This document shows, one piece after another, positions 18,155 through 28,470 of a stretch of DNA of 64,000 bases. Every line of letters begins with the position of its first letter. The stretch's first letter is position 1. Under the pieces are notes generated by a model. That model ran no database searches and had not been told where the DNA came from. It saw only the letters and a list, made by a program, of their open reading frames with translations. Origin of the DNA: Bacillus alkalisoli (lineage in GTDB: Bacteria > Bacillota > Bacilli > Bacillales > Bacillaceae_I); contig NZ_KZ454944.1 in NCBI RefSeq assembly GCF_002797415.1, positions 2,312,665-2,376,664 of the forward strand, written 5' to 3'. Position numbers and translations under genes: made by a program.

Positions 18155-20272
18155 TTATGACATTTGTTCGTTTTTTTCTTTTTGTTCTTTTAAAATTGCT
18201 TTTCTAGATAAGTTAACGCGACCTTGTTTGTCAATTTCAGTTACTTTGACTAACACTTCTTCACCCATTTTCAGAACATCTTCCACTTTGTTTACTCGCT
18301 CTTCTGCAAGTTCAGAAATGTGAACAAGACCATCTTTACCGTTAAAGATTTCTAAGAAAGCACCGAATTTTTCAATTCGCTTTACTTTTCCTAAGTAAAT
18401 TTGTCCAACTTCTACTTCGCGAACGATATCTTCAATGATTTTTCTAGCTTTCGCGTTCATTTCTTCATGGATAGAGGAGATAAATACAGTTCCATCTTGT
18501 TCGATGTCAATTTTAACTCCTGTTTCTTCGATGATCTTATTGATTTGTTTACCACTCGGTCCGATAACATCTCTAATTTTATCAGGGTTGATTGACATTG
18601 TTAGGATTTTCGGCGCATAAGCGGATAGTTGTTTACGTGGTTCACTAATTGCTTCTAACATAGAGTTTAGAATGTGCATACGACCAATTTTAGCTTGTTG
18701 TAATGCTTCTTCTAAAATCTCTTTAGAAAGACCATCAATCTTTATGTCCATTTGAAGAGCAGTTACACCTTTTGCAGTCCCTGCAACTTTAAAGTCCATA
18801 TCTCCTAGATGATCTTCCATTCCTTGAATGTCCGAAAGAACAGAATAATGTTCCCCTTTTTTCACAAGACCCATCGCAATACCAGCTACTGGTGCTTTAA
18901 TTGGAACCCCAGCATCCATCATCGCTAATGTACTAGCACAAATACTAGCTTGTGAAGTGGAACCATTTGACTCAAGAACTTCTGAAACTAGACGTACAGT
19001 ATATGGGAAGTCCTTCTCATTTGGAATAACAGGCTCAAGGGCGCGTTCTCCTAGTGCTCCGTGACCAATTTCACGACGACCAGGACCTCTAATTGGTCCA
19101 GTTTCTCCAACACTAAATTGAGGGAAGTTATAATGGTGCATAAATCGTTTCTCTTCCTCAATACCTAGACCGTCAAGAATTTGAACATCTCCAAGTGCAC
19201 CAAGCGTACATATACTTAAAGCTTGTGTTTGTCCACGTGTAAATAATCCAGATCCGTGTGTTCTTGGTAAAATTCCAGTTTCAGAAGACAATGAACGAAT
19301 TTCATCGATTTTTCTTCCGTCAGGTCTTACTTTTTCTTCCGTAATTAAACGGCGTACTTCTTCTTTAACAAGTTTATATAATATTTCTTTTACTTGTTTT
19401 AAAGTATCAGCATCTGCTTCTTGACCTTCATAATGAGCGATTACTGTAGCTTTCACTTCGTTAATAGCAGCTTCTCTTGCATGTTTTTCCACAACTTGAA
19501 CCGCTGAAGTTAGATCTTTTTCAGCCATTTGTCGAATAGTCGCTTCTAATTCTGCATCTACTTCATAAAGTTTGATTTCTAGTTTTTCTTTTCCAACAGC
19601 TTGTACAATTTCTTCTTGGAAATGAATTAATTGCTTAATTTGTTCATGACCAAACATAATAGCTTCTAACATTGTTTCTTCTGGAACTTCCTCTGCCCCA
19701 GCTTCTACCATGTTGATTGCGTCTTTTGTTCCAGCTACAACTAAGTGAATATCACTTTTTTCTTGTTGCTCAACTGTTGGGTTAACAATAAATTCATCAT
19801 TAATTCTTCCAACTGTTACACCAGCAATCGGTCCATCAAACGGGATGTCCGAAACAGAAAGTGCTAATGAAGATCCAAACATAGCGGCCATTTCTGAAGA
19901 GCAATTTTGATCGACACTCATTACAATACTAATCACTTGAACTTCATTTCTAAAGCCATCAGCAAATAGTGGACGAATAGGTCTATCAATTAATCGGCTA
20001 GCCAAAATTGCTTTTTCACTCGGACGGCCTTCACGTTTAATGAAACCTCCAGGAATTTTACCTACTGCATATAGTCTTTCTTCATAGTTCACAGTTAATG
20101 GAAAGAAATCTAAATTTTTAGGTTCCTTTGAAGCTGTTGCTGTACTAAGAACAGCCGTATCGCCGTAACGAATTAACACAGCGCCATTAGCCTGTTTCGC
20201 TAATTGTCCAACCTCTACTGATAAAGGACGTCCTGCCCAATCAATAGAAAAGATTTGTTTATCTTGTCCCAT
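18155..20272 (-). CDS. pnp: Polynucleotide phosphorylase
   Basis: A 705-aa 3'-5' phosphorolytic exoribonuclease of the mRNA decay machinery. Two RNase PH domains (about 1-230 and 300-550) are present, with [21 protein letters not shown] in the first and [20 protein letters not shown] in the second. KH (residues ~555-615) and S1 (about 622-690) RNA-binding domains follow. Length and order are typical. It lies between rpsO and ylxY, separated from rpsO by a strong terminator and a possible promoter of its own. Confidence 0.97.
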   Translation of the reverse strand: MGQDKQIFSIDWAGRPLSVEVGQLAKQANGAVLIRYGDTAVLSTATASKEPKNLDFFPLTVNYEERLYAVGKIPGGFIKREGRPSEKAILASRLIDRPIRPLFADGFRNEVQVISIVMSVDQNCSSEMAAMFGSSLALSVSDIPFDGPIAGVTVGRINDEFIVNPTVEQQEKSDIHLVVAGTKDAINMVEAGAEEVPEETMLEAIMFGHEQIKQLIHFQEEIVQAVGKEKLEIKLYEVDAELEATIRQMAEKDLTSAVQVVEKHAREAAINEVKATVIAHYEGQEADADTLKQVKEILYKLVKEEVRRLITEEKVRPDGRKIDEIRSLSSETGILPRTHGSGLFTRGQTQALSICTLGALGDVQILDGLGIEEEKRFMHHYNFPQFSVGETGPIRGPGRREIGHGALGERALEPVIPNEKDFPYTVRLVSEVLESNGSTSQASICASTLAMMDAGVPIKAPVAGIAMGLVKKGEHYSVLSDIQGMEDHLGDMDFKVAGTAKGVTALQMDIKIDGLSKEILEEALQQAKIGRMHILNSMLEAISEPRKQLSAYAPKILTMSINPDKIRDVIGPSGKQINKIIEETGVKIDIEQDGTVFISSIHEEMNAKARKIIEDIVREVEVGQIYLGKVKRIEKFGAFLEIFNGKDGLVHISELAEERVNKVEDVLKMGEEVLVKVTEIDKQGRVNLSRKAILKEQKEKNEQMS

Positions 20273-20314
20273 GAAACGTGTAACCCCTCTCTAACTTAAA
20301 CTTTTAATATGTAT

Positions 20315-20344
20315 AGTATGAACGAAATACTCTCGACATATCAA
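20315..20344 (-). promoter_or_regulatory. Weak promoter candidate for pnp
   Basis: The minus strand reads TTGATA, 18 nt, CATACT, about 45 nt upstream of the pnp start. The -35 is good and the -10 mediocre. The remaining 20345-20460 has no gene. Confidence 0.35.
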
Positions 20345-20463
20345 ATAGTATTTCTTATTACAAGTAATGGTAATGTTCTGTATCGTAAATATACTAGGAA
20401 AGGAAGTGAAATAGAAAGTAAAACTAATATTAGTTGTTTTTTCCAATTCCAAACATTAAGAAA

Positions 20464-20485
20464 AAAGCGGGAATTCTCCCGCTTT
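20464..20485 (-). terminator. Intrinsic terminator of rpsO
   Basis: Stem aaagcggga/tcccgcttt with an attc loop, 11 nt after the rpsO stop, followed on the minus strand by a run of T (TTTTTTC counting the stem end). Confidence 0.92.
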
Positions 20486-20496
20486 CTTTGGTAGCA

Positions 20497-20772
<276 letters not shown>

Positions 20773-20788
20773 TCACCTCCTTATGTTA

Positions 20789-20839
20789 AACCCCAATTAC
20801 CGAGCAATCGTTGGTGATTCGAATTGCCAAGCAATGGTT
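20789..20839 (-). promoter_or_regulatory. Possible S15-binding leader of rpsO
   Basis: Immediately upstream of the rpsO SD the minus-strand RNA can form three helices around a junction. P1 is AACC (20836-20839) with GGTT (20789-20792), P2 is TTGG with CCAA, and P3 is ATT with AAT around GCTCGGT. S15 autoregulation via a three-way junction that mimics its 16S site is established for Geobacillus/Bacillus relatives. The helices are short and this fold is inference. Confidence 0.45.
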
Positions 20840-20852
20840 GATTACGAATATA

Positions 20853-20881
20853 ATCATACACTTTTAAACAAAAAAATGCAA
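20853..20881 (-). promoter_or_regulatory. Sigma-A promoter of rpsO
   Basis: The minus strand reads TTGCAT, 17 nt, TATGAT: near-consensus -35 and -10 at ideal spacing. Predicted start is near 20846, giving an 80-nt leader that includes the candidate S15 site. Confidence 0.75.
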
Positions 20882-20894
20882 GTATGTGTACCTT

Positions 20895-21848
20895 TTAATT
20901 TCTTTCTGTAGTAAAAAAGTGAATTGCTTTTTCTTTATCTTGCTGGATTTGATTTATTAGTTCTTCGATAGAATTAAATTTCTGTTCATTTCGAATGCGC
21001 TGAAAAAATTCAACCGTGACAGTTTCTCCATAAATTTCTTGATGAAATTCAAACAAATTTACTTCAATAGAAGGGAATGTGATTTGTTGATTTTCATAAA
21101 AGGTCGGTTTGTAGCCAACATTACAAACACCATTATATGTTAAGCCAGAAACGGTTAATTTCACAGCATAAACACCCGTTTTCGGTAACAAAAATTCATC
21201 GTTCAATTGAACATTTGCTGTAGGAAACCCAATTTTCCTTCCACGCTTATCACCATGAGAGACAGTACCACTTATGGAATAATTTCTTCCTAATGTTTCT
21301 GTTAATTCATCCACTTTTCCATCCATTAGTTGCTTCCTAACTAGTGTTGAACTAACTTTTTCTTCACCATTAGCTAATTTATCCACTATTGTTTGAGAAA
21401 ATACTTGCCTAGAATGAAATGGCAATGTTTGCATCGTTCCTTTTCCAAGGCGACCATAAGAAAAATCAAAACCTGCCACTACATGTTCAACATGTAAGTC
21501 TATAATATATTGATCCACAAATTGTTGTGGTTCAAGACTTGCAAATTGATGAGAAAAATTAACAATATACAAAATATCAACACCAAGTTGTTCTAATATA
21601 CGTTTTTTTTCAGAAATAGGCGTAATATAACGAATGTGTTGGATGTCACGCCCTAAGACAACGGAAGGGTGTGGGTCTAATGTTAAAACCGCACTTTTTC
21701 TATTTGTCTTATTCGCATGGTTAATAGCTGTTTTAATGACTTTTTGATGACCTAAATGGATGCCATCAAAGAAACCAAGTGCCATTACAGTACTTGGACA
21801 ATCTGTTTTTAATAAATGATGTGGGTGTTCTAAATAAACTGTTTTCAT
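20895..21848 (-). CDS. ribF: Bifunctional riboflavin kinase/FAD synthetase
   Basis: 317 aa. The N-terminal FAD synthetase domain has the nucleotidyltransferase motif GFFDGIHLGHQ; the C-terminal riboflavin kinase domain has GRKIGFPTANV. It converts riboflavin to FMN and then FAD. The ATG at 21848 is preferred to the in-frame codon at 21875: it has AAGGTG at 6 nt and the usual MKTVYLEHPHHL start. Called ribC in B. subtilis; sits between truB and rpsO as there. Confidence 0.96.
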   Translation of the reverse strand: MKTVYLEHPHHLLKTDCPSTVMALGFFDGIHLGHQKVIKTAINHANKTNRKSAVLTLDPHPSVVLGRDIQHIRYITPISEKKRILEQLGVDILYIVNFSHQFASLEPQQFVDQYIIDLHVEHVVAGFDFSYGRLGKGTMQTLPFHSRQVFSQTIVDKLANGEEKVSSTLVRKQLMDGKVDELTETLGRNYSISGTVSHGDKRGRKIGFPTANVQLNDEFLLPKTGVYAVKLTVSGLTYNGVCNVGYKPTFYENQQITFPSIEVNLFEFHQEIYGETVTVEFFQRIRNEQKFNSIEELINQIQQDKEKAIHFFTTERN

Positions 21849-21902
21849 TTTTTTCACCTTATATCGATATACCAACTGTATTTATAGATCATTCAAGAGA
21901 GT

Positions 21903-22805
21903 TTAATTGAATACTTTTTTCGGTTTCATTAATCCTTTTTTAGTAGGGTGCTTCATATAAATAGCAATGCATTTGTGATTATGCATTACTGCTAATAATT
22001 CATCAAAAGGAATTTCGGGTAGTGGAAGTAATGCACCGTTCAACACTTTCTCTGCTAATGTATCATTAATTTCAAGTGTAGGCAATCCACTTAACGCATT
22101 TTCCATCGGAATAAGAATTTCATTCACTCTATTTTCTTCCGATAATTGTTGTAGTTTTTCCAATGTTATAGATTCTTCAAGAGAAAACTTTCCAGATGCT
22201 GTTCTTTGTAACTTAGACATATGAGCAGGATACCCTAACAATTCCCCAATAGCTACTGCCAAAGTTCGAACGTAAGTACCTTTACTACATGTAACTTGGA
22301 TTGTAAAAGTGATGGTATCTTGAGGTTCATATAGTTCTTCCGCTTGTAGTAACTTTATTTCATGTATTGTTACAGTTCTTGTCGGTCTTTCTACCTCGAC
22401 ACCAGCTCTTGCATATTCGTAAAGCTTTTTCCCATTTACTTTTACCGCTGAGTACATTGGTGGAGTTTGTTTGATTTCACCTGTTAGCTTTGTAAGGACA
22501 TCTTGGATATTAGCCACTTTTATCACTTCAGATATTTCATTTTTCTCCACAGTTTCTCCAGTTTGGTCCTCCGTTGTGGTGGAAAAACCAATTGTAATAT
22601 CAGCTATATATGTTTTTTTCTCTGCAGTTAAAAATTCAACTAGCTTCGTTGCATTACCTATACAGATAGGTAACACCCCAGTTACCTCAGGGTCTAATGT
22701 ACCGGTATGACCGACTTTTTTTGTTTTTAAAATCTTTCTTATTTTAAAAACACAATCATGGGATGTTAATCCTTTAGGTTTATTAAGCACTAAAACTCCG
22801 TTCAT
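21903..22805 (-). CDS. truB: tRNA pseudouridine(55) synthase
   Basis: Makes the T-loop pseudouridine 55 in tRNA. The catalytic Asp lies in GHTGTLDPEVTG (D38). The N-terminal MNGVLVLNKPKGLTSHD motif defines the start at 22805, served by AAAGGAT; a longer frame to 22829 adds eight residues without an SD. The C-terminal PUA-like region is present. Total 300 aa, normal for the family. Confidence 0.96.
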   Translation of the reverse strand: MNGVLVLNKPKGLTSHDCVFKIRKILKTKKVGHTGTLDPEVTGVLPICIGNATKLVEFLTAEKKTYIADITIGFSTTTEDQTGETVEKNEISEVIKVANIQDVLTKLTGEIKQTPPMYSAVKVNGKKLYEYARAGVEVERPTRTVTIHEIKLLQAEELYEPQDTITFTIQVTCSKGTYVRTLAVAIGELLGYPAHMSKLQRTASGKFSLEESITLEKLQQLSEENRVNEILIPMENALSGLPTLEINDTLAEKVLNGALLPLPEIPFDELLAVMHNHKCIAIYMKHPTKKGLMKPKKVFN

Positions 22806-22832
22806 GTCAGTCAATCCTTTCTCTACCATTAG

Positions 22833-22862
22833 AAAAGGATAGACTTTTACGCCTATCCTTTT
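22833..22862 (-). terminator. Weak hairpin between rbfA and truB
   Basis: Perfect 10-bp stem aaaaggatag/ctatcctttt with a 10-nt loop, starting at the rbfA stop codon. Only TTTTCTAATG follows, and truB lacks an obvious promoter, so it is probably a partial terminator or an mRNA-processing hairpin. Confidence 0.5.
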
Positions 22863-23227
22863 TATTCATTAGAATCTTCAGAAGAAGATTGTTTATTTAT
22901 TTCTTGGAGTAAATTTTCAATTCTGTTTCCATAATCAACAGATTCATCAAATTCGAAGAAAAGCTCTGGTGTTTTTCTTAAGCGAATACGCTTACCGATT
23001 TCACTTCGAATAAAACCTTTTGCTTTTGCTAATCCCATTAATGTATCTTGACGTTTTTCTTCGTCACCTAAAACAGAAATAAAGACTTTTGCTTGTTGTA
23101 AGTCACCTGTAACCTCAACGTCTGTTACCGTAACAAAACCAACACGTGGATCTTTTATTTTTCTACCGATAATATCAGAAAGCTCTTTTTTCATTTGCTC
23201 TCCAACACGGGTTGACCTAACTGTCAT
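22862..23227 (-). CDS. rbfA: Ribosome-binding factor A
   Basis: 30S maturation factor with a single KH-like domain: [36 protein letters not shown] is the usual core read in overlapping short motifs. The start at 23227 ([11 protein letters not shown]) is set by GAGGTG 6 nt upstream; the in-frame GTG at 23236 lies inside that SD. About 121 aa, with an acidic, serine-rich C-terminal tail. Confidence 0.95.
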   Translation of the reverse strand: MTVRSTRVGEQMKKELSDIIGRKIKDPRVGFVTVTDVEVTGDLQQAKVFISVLGDEEKRQDTLMGLAKAKGFIRSEIGKRIRLRKTPELFFEFDESVDYGNRIENLLQEINKQSSSEDSNE

Positions 23228-23243
23228 ACTTTTCACCTCGTAC

Positions 23244-23522
23244 TTATAGCCATTCCAAATTTGTCAAGGCTCTTTCGATTTCAGGGAAAGAATCCAGATA
23301 TTCTAAAACTTTTTGCATTTCTTTCTCTGAAATATGCTTGCTTGATGAAATTGTAACAATAGCTATTTTTGTTCGTTGCCATACATCTTGATAGTCCACT
23401 TCCGCAATCGAGATGTTAAATCTTTGCTTTAAGCGAGTAAGAATTCGTTGAAGGACAGCGCGTTTATCCTTCAACGATTGAGCATCATAAATTATGCATT
23501 CACACTCTACATAGCAAATCAT
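23244..23522 (-). CDS. ylxP: YlxP/DUF503-family protein
   Basis: A 92-aa DUF503 protein ([20 protein letters not shown] near the start, [13 protein letters not shown] at the end). Always found between infB and rbfA in Bacilli; its function is unresolved though context suggests ribosome assembly. Its ATG overlaps the infB stop by 4 nt, implying coupling. Confidence 0.92.
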   Translation of the reverse strand: MICYVECECIIYDAQSLKDKRAVLQRILTRLKQRFNISIAEVDYQDVWQRTKIAIVTISSSKHISEKEMQKVLEYLDSFPEIERALTNLEWL

Positions 23523-25714
23523 TTTCTTATGATTTCTTCCATAACGTAAGCTTCAATTACGTCGCCTTCTTTAAGGTCATTGTAATTTTTAAGTGTTATA
23601 CCACACTCGTACCCTTGGCTAACTTCTTTTACGTCATCTTTAAAACGTTTAAGAGCGTCAAGTTGACCTTCGAAGATTACAATGCCATTTCGTATTAGTC
23701 GAACTCCACTGTCACGTGTAATTTTACCATCCGTAATATAAGAACCTGCAATTGTTCCGATTTTAGATACTTTGAAAGTTGTACGAACTTCTGCTTGACC
23801 GATTACTTTTTCTTCGAATTCAGGGTCTAACATACCTTGCATCGCTGATTCGATTTCTTCGATTACTTTGTAAATAATACGGTGAAGACGAATGTCAACT
23901 TTTTCCACATCAGCTGTACGCTTTGCTCCTACATCTGGACGAACATTAAATCCTATCACAATCGCATTAGAAGCAGAAGCTAAAATGATATCACTTTCTG
24001 TAATAGCACCTACTCCAGTGTGAATTATTTTAACTTTTACACCTTCTACATCAATTTTATAAAGAGATGCCGCTAAAGCTTCAACAGAACCTTGAACATC
24101 CGCTTTAACAATTAAGTTAATATCTTTCACTTCACCTTGCTTAATTTGTTCAAACAGATCATCTAATGTTACACGCGTTTTTTCACTTCGTTGTTCTTGA
24201 AGTTGCTTTTGAGCACGAGCCTCGCCTACTTGACGAGCTGTTTTCTCATCCCCGAACACCATAAAGTTGTCTCCAGCATGAGGAACATCATTTAAACCTG
24301 TAATTTCTACTGGAGTAGATGGTCCTACTTCCTTAACACGTCGACCTAGGTCATTTACCATTGCACGTACACGTCCGAATGTATTACCAACAACAATTGG
24401 ATCTCCTACTCGTAATGTACCCTTTTGTACTAACAATGTTGCAACAGAACCTTTACCCTTATCTAATTGCGCTTCAATAACTGTTCCAACAGCAGCACGT
24501 GTATCATTTGCTTTGTATTCTTCCACTTCTGAAACAAGTAAAATCATTTCAAGTAGCGTATCAATTCCTTCTCCAGTTAGAGCAGATAGTGGTACGAAAA
24601 TAGTATCTCCGCCCCAATCCTCAGGAACTAATCCGTGTTCTGTTAATTCTTGCATTACACGGTCTGGGTTAGCTGTTGGCTTATCCATTTTGTTCACTGC
24701 TACGATAATTGGTACTTCTGCAGCTTTCGCATGGTTAATTGCTTCTACTGTTTGTGGCATTACTCCATCATCCGCAGCAACAACTAAAATAGTAATATCC
24801 GTTACTTTTGCTCCACGTGCACGCATAGTTGTGAACGCAGCATGTCCTGGTGTATCAAGGAAAGTAATCTTTTTCTCATTAACGGTAACTTGGTATGCAC
24901 CGATATGTTGAGTAATCCCTCCAGCTTCGCCTGCTGTTACCTTCGTGTTCCGAATGGAATCAAGTAATGTTGTCTTACCATGGTCAACGTGACCCATAAT
25001 CGTAACAACTGGTGGACGTTCTTTTAAATCTGTTTCTTCATCTTCTGAATCATATCCAGCAAAGTCTGTTACTTCAAACAGAATTTCTTCTTCTACTTCT
25101 ACTCCATACTCGCCTGCAATAAGTTCGATTGCATCTTTATCTAAGTCTTGGTTGATTGTAGCCATAACACCAAGCATAAATAGCTTTTTAATAATTTCAG
25201 ACGGCTCTTTGTGTAACTTTTTAGCTAATTCTGCAACCGTTAACGAACCTGTAAAAGTAATTTTAGAAGGTAACTCTTTTTGCTGTTTAGGCTGAGGAGT
25301 CGGTTGTGGATTGCTATTATAATTTTTGTTATTGCCTTGCTTCTTTTTGTTGTTATGGTTATTGTTTTTATTTTTATGGTTGTTATTATTATTGTTATTG
25401 AACACTTTTTTCTCCTGCTTCTGAGGTTCTGATGTTGTTTTACGACCATCATTATTTTTTGGAGCGTTATTTTTCTTTTCTACTCCGGTTTTTACATCTT
25501 TATCTTTTGTAGAATTTTCATTTTTATTGTTAGAAGGTTTTGGAGAATTAGTATTACTCTTATTCTTTTTACCATCTAACTTTTGAATCATATCTTCATC
25601 TAATGTTGCCATATGATTAGATACTTCAATATTCATTTGCTTTAATTTTGTAATGACATCTTTACTTGAAACATTATTTTGTTTCGCGTATTCATAAACA
25701 CGTAGTTTCGTCAT
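23519..25714 (-). CDS. infB: Translation initiation factor IF-2
   Basis: A 731-aa GTPase that places initiator tRNA on the ribosome. An N-terminal IF2N helix bundle (1-50) is followed by a linker of about 100 residues very rich in Asn and Lys (49-147), then a second IF2N domain. The G domain has GHVDHGKT (241-248), DTPGHAAF and NKMDKP; domains II-IV follow. The linker is low complexity and encoded by runs of AAY/AAR codons. Order nusA-ylxR-ylxQ-infB-ylxP-rbfA is conserved. Confidence 0.97.
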   Translation of the reverse strand: MTKLRVYEYAKQNNVSSKDVITKLKQMNIEVSNHMATLDEDMIQKLDGKKNKSNTNSPKPSNNKNENSTKDKDVKTGVEKKNNAPKNNDGRKTTSEPQKQEKKVFNNNNNNNHKNKNNNHNNKKKQGNNKNYNSNPQPTPQPKQQKELPSKITFTGSLTVAELAKKLHKEPSEIIKKLFMLGVMATINQDLDKDAIELIAGEYGVEVEEEILFEVTDFAGYDSEDEETDLKERPPVVTIMGHVDHGKTTLLDSIRNTKVTAGEAGGITQHIGAYQVTVNEKKITFLDTPGHAAFTTMRARGAKVTDITILVVAADDGVMPQTVEAINHAKAAEVPIIVAVNKMDKPTANPDRVMQELTEHGLVPEDWGGDTIFVPLSALTGEGIDTLLEMILLVSEVEEYKANDTRAAVGTVIEAQLDKGKGSVATLLVQKGTLRVGDPIVVGNTFGRVRAMVNDLGRRVKEVGPSTPVEITGLNDVPHAGDNFMVFGDEKTARQVGEARAQKQLQEQRSEKTRVTLDDLFEQIKQGEVKDINLIVKADVQGSVEALAASLYKIDVEGVKVKIIHTGVGAITESDIILASASNAIVIGFNVRPDVGAKRTADVEKVDIRLHRIIYKVIEEIESAMQGMLDPEFEEKVIGQAEVRTTFKVSKIGTIAGSYITDGKITRDSGVRLIRNGIVIFEGQLDALKRFKDDVKEVSQGYECGITLKNYNDLKEGDVIEAYVMEEIIRK

Positions 25715-25734
25715 TTACATTCACCCCCAAAGAT

Positions 25735-26043
25735 TTAATCGAGCATTGATAAAATCTTTTTAGCAAATCCTGCATCAAGAATAGCTACAACAACTCTCGA
25801 TTCTTTTCCAATTGCTCGACCTAATTCGTACCGATCACATACTACTTTAACTGGTACATTATAAAACGAACATTTATCATGAACTTTTTTGTTCGTGTTT
25901 GCAGATGCATCGTTTGCTAGTAATACTACTTTTGCCTTTTGGTTCCGTACTTCTTTTATTACCAACTCTTCACCTGATATTAATTTACGAGCCTTAGCAG
26001 CCAAACCTAGAGTGGATAGCCAATTATTTTTCATGTTTCTCAC
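25735..26043 (-). CDS. ylxQ: YlxQ, L7Ae-family RNA-binding protein
   Basis: A 102-aa L7Ae/L30e-fold protein with [14 protein letters not shown] near the start and [10 protein letters not shown] in the middle. Family members bind kink-turn RNA. The GTG at 26043 is 6 nt from AAGGGG, whereas the first ATG (26034) is 15 nt away, so GTG is the likelier start. It follows ylxR directly. Confidence 0.92.
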   Translation of the reverse strand: MRNMKNNWLSTLGLAAKARKLISGEELVIKEVRNQKAKVVLLANDASANTNKKVHDKCSFYNVPVKVVCDRYELGRAIGKESRVVVAILDAGFAKKILSMLD

Positions 26044-26316
26044 TTAATTCCCCTTATCTATTAACTCAAGGAGTTGTTCGTAAATTGATTCATCGATAGC
26101 AACTTCAAGATGTCTAGCTAATATATTTTTTTTCTTAGCAAGTAGAATTGCTTCACGGTTATTTGCCAGATATGCACCTCGTCCTGACTTTTTACCTGTT
26201 ATGTCTATCGAAACTTCTCCTTCTTTAGAACGAACGATGCGGATGAGTTCTTTTTTCGGTTTTAATTCCTGAGTTGCAATACATTTTCTCATTGGAATTT
26301 TTTTGCGATTATTCAT
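26044..26316 (-). CDS. rnpM: YlxR/RnpM RNA-binding protein
   Basis: A 90-aa DUF448 protein with the family core MRKCIATQELKPKKELIRIV and GKKSGRGAYL. B. subtilis YlxR has been reported to bind and modulate RNase P (RnpM); nucleoid-type roles were also suggested. Lies between nusA and ylxQ in the nusA-infB operon. Confidence 0.93.
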   Translation of the reverse strand: MNNRKKIPMRKCIATQELKPKKELIRIVRSKEGEVSIDITGKKSGRGAYLANNREAILLAKKKNILARHLEVAIDESIYEQLLELIDKGN

Positions 26317-26353
26317 CTAGGTTCACCTCTCTCTATGAATAAAACTTTACATA

Positions 26354-27466
26354 TTATTCATTTGTGTCATCTAGATTATCATCTTCATCGATTACATCAT
26401 TACTAAAAGTAAGGCTAGGGTAGATACCAAGTTCTTCGGCTTCCGATTCACTTTTGATGTCTATCTTCCATCCTGAAAGTTTAGCTGCTAAACGAGCATT
26501 TTGACCTCTTTTTCCAATAGCAAGTGATAATTGATAATCTGGTACAACTACAGTTGTCGCTTTTTCCTCTTCGCTTACTTGAACTTCTAAAACTTTAGAA
26601 GGACTTAATGCATTTGCAACGAATTCAACTGGATCATTAGACCATTTTACAATATCAATTTTCTCACCTTTTAATTCATTCACAATAGCTTGAACTCTTT
26701 GTCCTTTTGGTCCAACGCATGAACCTACTGGATCTACTTCCGGGTTATCACAGTGTACGGAAATCTTTGAACGGTCACCTGCTTCTCGTGCAACAGATTT
26801 AATTTCAACTGTACCATCATAGATTTCAGGTACTTCTAACTCGAATAATCTTTTCAGTAAGCCTGGGTGAGTACGAGATACAAAGATTTGTGGCCCTTTG
26901 GTTGTTTTTTCCACTTTTGTTAAGAATACTTTAATTCTATCATGTGGTTTATAACGTTCGTTAGGCATTTGCTCTGCAGCTGGTAATATCGCTTCAATTT
27001 TACCTAAGCTAACGTAAATGAATTTTGAATCTACACGTTGAACGATTCCTGTCATGATATCTTCTTCACGCTCAATGTATTCTGAATAAATAACGCCACG
27101 TTCCGCTTCTCTCACACGTTGAGTTACTACTTGTTTCGCTGTTTGAGCAGCAATCCGACCGAAATCCTTAGGAGTAACTTCAATTTCTAACACATCATTT
27201 TCTTGATAGTTCGGATTCATTTGGCGTGCTTCATCAATAGAAATTTCAAGTCTTGGGTCAAACACTTCTTGTACTACATCTTTTCTAGCGAATACTCGGA
27301 ATGAACCGTTAGACGTATTTAAATCTACTCGAACGTTTTGTGCTTGGTTAAAATTTCTTTTATAAGCGGAAATCAGTGCAGCCTCAATTGCGTCAATAAT
27401 AACGTCTTGGCTAATGCCCTTTTCTTTCGCCATAATGGTTAAGGCATCAAATAACTCACTGCTCAT
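26354..27466 (-). CDS. nusA: Transcription termination/antitermination factor NusA
   Basis: 370 aa. An N-terminal RNA polymerase-binding domain (1-130), S1 domain (about 133-200, IVQRVDSKFIYVSLG) and two KH domains (GPKGQRVQAIV and IGKRGQNARLAAKL) are present. An acidic tail follows; no C-terminal AR repeats, as expected for Firmicutes. NusA slows RNA polymerase and modulates intrinsic termination. First long gene after rimP. Confidence 0.97.
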   Translation of the reverse strand: MSSELFDALTIMAKEKGISQDVIIDAIEAALISAYKRNFNQAQNVRVDLNTSNGSFRVFARKDVVQEVFDPRLEISIDEARQMNPNYQENDVLEIEVTPKDFGRIAAQTAKQVVTQRVREAERGVIYSEYIEREEDIMTGIVQRVDSKFIYVSLGKIEAILPAAEQMPNERYKPHDRIKVFLTKVEKTTKGPQIFVSRTHPGLLKRLFELEVPEIYDGTVEIKSVAREAGDRSKISVHCDNPEVDPVGSCVGPKGQRVQAIVNELKGEKIDIVKWSNDPVEFVANALSPSKVLEVQVSEEEKATTVVVPDYQLSLAIGKRGQNARLAAKLSGWKIDIKSESEAEELGIYPSLTFSNDVIDEDDNLDDTNE

Positions 27467-27532
27467 CTTACTTTGTCCCCCTTAATTACATAATCTTTTT
27501 GTAGATACATTTTTTAAAAAGCTTTATATTTT

Positions 27533-28006
27533 TTAACTGAAGCTAACCGCAAGTCTAGCTTTTGCTATCTTTCCGTATGGAATAGCCACTTCTTTTTTAC
27601 GTGTTTTAATCATTACTGAAATGGTTAAAATGTCGTCTTCAAAAGAGACTAGTTCTCCTTCAAATGTTTTTACACCATCTATTGGCTCGTAAGTTTTAAC
27701 ATTAACTAGTTTACCAATTGCTTTTTCTACGTCTTCTTTTTTCTTTAAGGGGCGTTCTGCACCTGGTGATGATACTTCAAGGAAATAGTTATGTGTAATA
27801 GGGTCAACTTCATCTAGCTTTTCGCTAAGTTTTTCACTAACAAGTCCACAATCTTCAATGTCTATTCCTTCAGACTTGTCAACATAAACACGTAAAAACC
27901 ATGAAGCACCTTCTTTAACATACTCAATGTCTACTAGTTCTAAATTCATTTCTTGTACTATTGGGGACACTAACTGTTCAACTATTTCCGTAACCTTTTG
28001 ACTCAT
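27533..28006 (-). CDS. rimP: Ribosome maturation factor RimP
   Basis: 157-aa 30S maturation factor (ylxS in B. subtilis) with the family segments [27 protein letters not shown] and [16 protein letters not shown]. The ATG at 28006 follows GGAAGGAGG at good distance. A small hairpin (minus-strand TTCCCG-CTGAG-TGGGAA) abuts the SD. It is the first gene of the nusA-infB operon. Confidence 0.95.
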   Translation of the reverse strand: MSQKVTEIVEQLVSPIVQEMNLELVDIEYVKEGASWFLRVYVDKSEGIDIEDCGLVSEKLSEKLDEVDPITHNYFLEVSSPGAERPLKKKEDVEKAIGKLVNVKTYEPIDGVKTFEGELVSFEDDILTISVMIKTRKKEVAIPYGKIAKARLAVSFS

Positions 28007-28217
28007 TTTATTCCTCCTTCCCACTCAGCGGGAAAAAAATTTGTAGTAGGTCTAACACTACTCGCTAAAACGATTACAAGGTAACTTATTTTGCATTTAA
28101 TGATGTTAAACAAAACACTCCGCTTATATTCTGTGTAAGTTTAGGATATAAATCCATATTATGTATAACCATTTAAGCACATTGGTAAAATGAAGGCATT
28201 TTACTCGCATATAATAA

Positions 28218-28245
28218 CGAAAGAGCGGGTTTCCCCACTCTTTCG
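28218..28245 (-). terminator. Intrinsic terminator of polC
   Basis: Stem GAAAGAGTGGG/CCCGCTCTTTC (one G-U pair) with a GAAA tetraloop on the minus strand, then GTTATTAT. It lies about 215 nt after the polC stop, with repeat sequences in between. The region 28025-28217 contains no gene and should hold the rimP promoter, which I could not define with confidence. Confidence 0.75.
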
Positions 28246-28307
28246 TCAATTACCTGTATATAGCATTTCCAATACTAATATAACATATGCTAATGTTTAA
28301 TGCAAAT

Positions 28308-28431
28308 TAGAAAAGCGCAGGCGGCTTGGTTGACCCGACAAGCATAAGACAAGGCCAGCACGAGGACGCTTTTTTTCCTCGAGATGGCAATGGCTTATGT
28401 CTCGAGGGGCTAGACGCCAGAGCTAGATAAT
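28308..28431. repeat. Second repeat family, full copy
   Basis: About 124 bp starting tagaaaagcgcaggcggctt and ending near ctagacgccagagctaga. Imperfect dyad symmetry: cataag (28343-28348) pairs with cttatg (28394-28399), and an inner hairpin cgagga/tcctcg (28361-28381) has a T-rich loop. GC-richer than the surroundings, non-coding. From memory it resembles a repeat scattered through many Bacillaceae genomes. Placed between the polC stop and its terminator. Confidence 0.7.
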
Positions 28432-28470
28432 TAGAAAAGCGTAGGTGGCTCGGTCAGCCCTAGAAAAGCG
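28432..28470. repeat. Second repeat family, truncated copy reaching into polC
   Basis: ttagaaaagcgtaggtggct repeats the left end of the element at 28308 (tagaaaagcgcaggcggct, 2 mismatches), runs to ggtcagcc, then another tagaaaagcg appears at 28461-28470. That last occurrence is the polC stop codon and final codons (Ser-Leu-Phe-stop) on the minus strand. Confidence 0.6.

Noticed and set aside
20309-20494. Plus-strand 61-aa frame in the rpsO-pnp gap
   Set aside because: It overlaps the rpsO terminator and possible pnp promoter, with no SD and no family resemblance.
25240-25452. Minus-strand 70-aa Ile/Thr/Lys-rich frame inside infB
   Set aside because: It is an alternate frame of the Asn/Lys repeat region of IF-2.
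28025-28217. rimP promoter candidate TTTACC-16-TATACA
   Set aside because: Poor -35, short spacing and a long distance to the gene; not strong enough to annotate.
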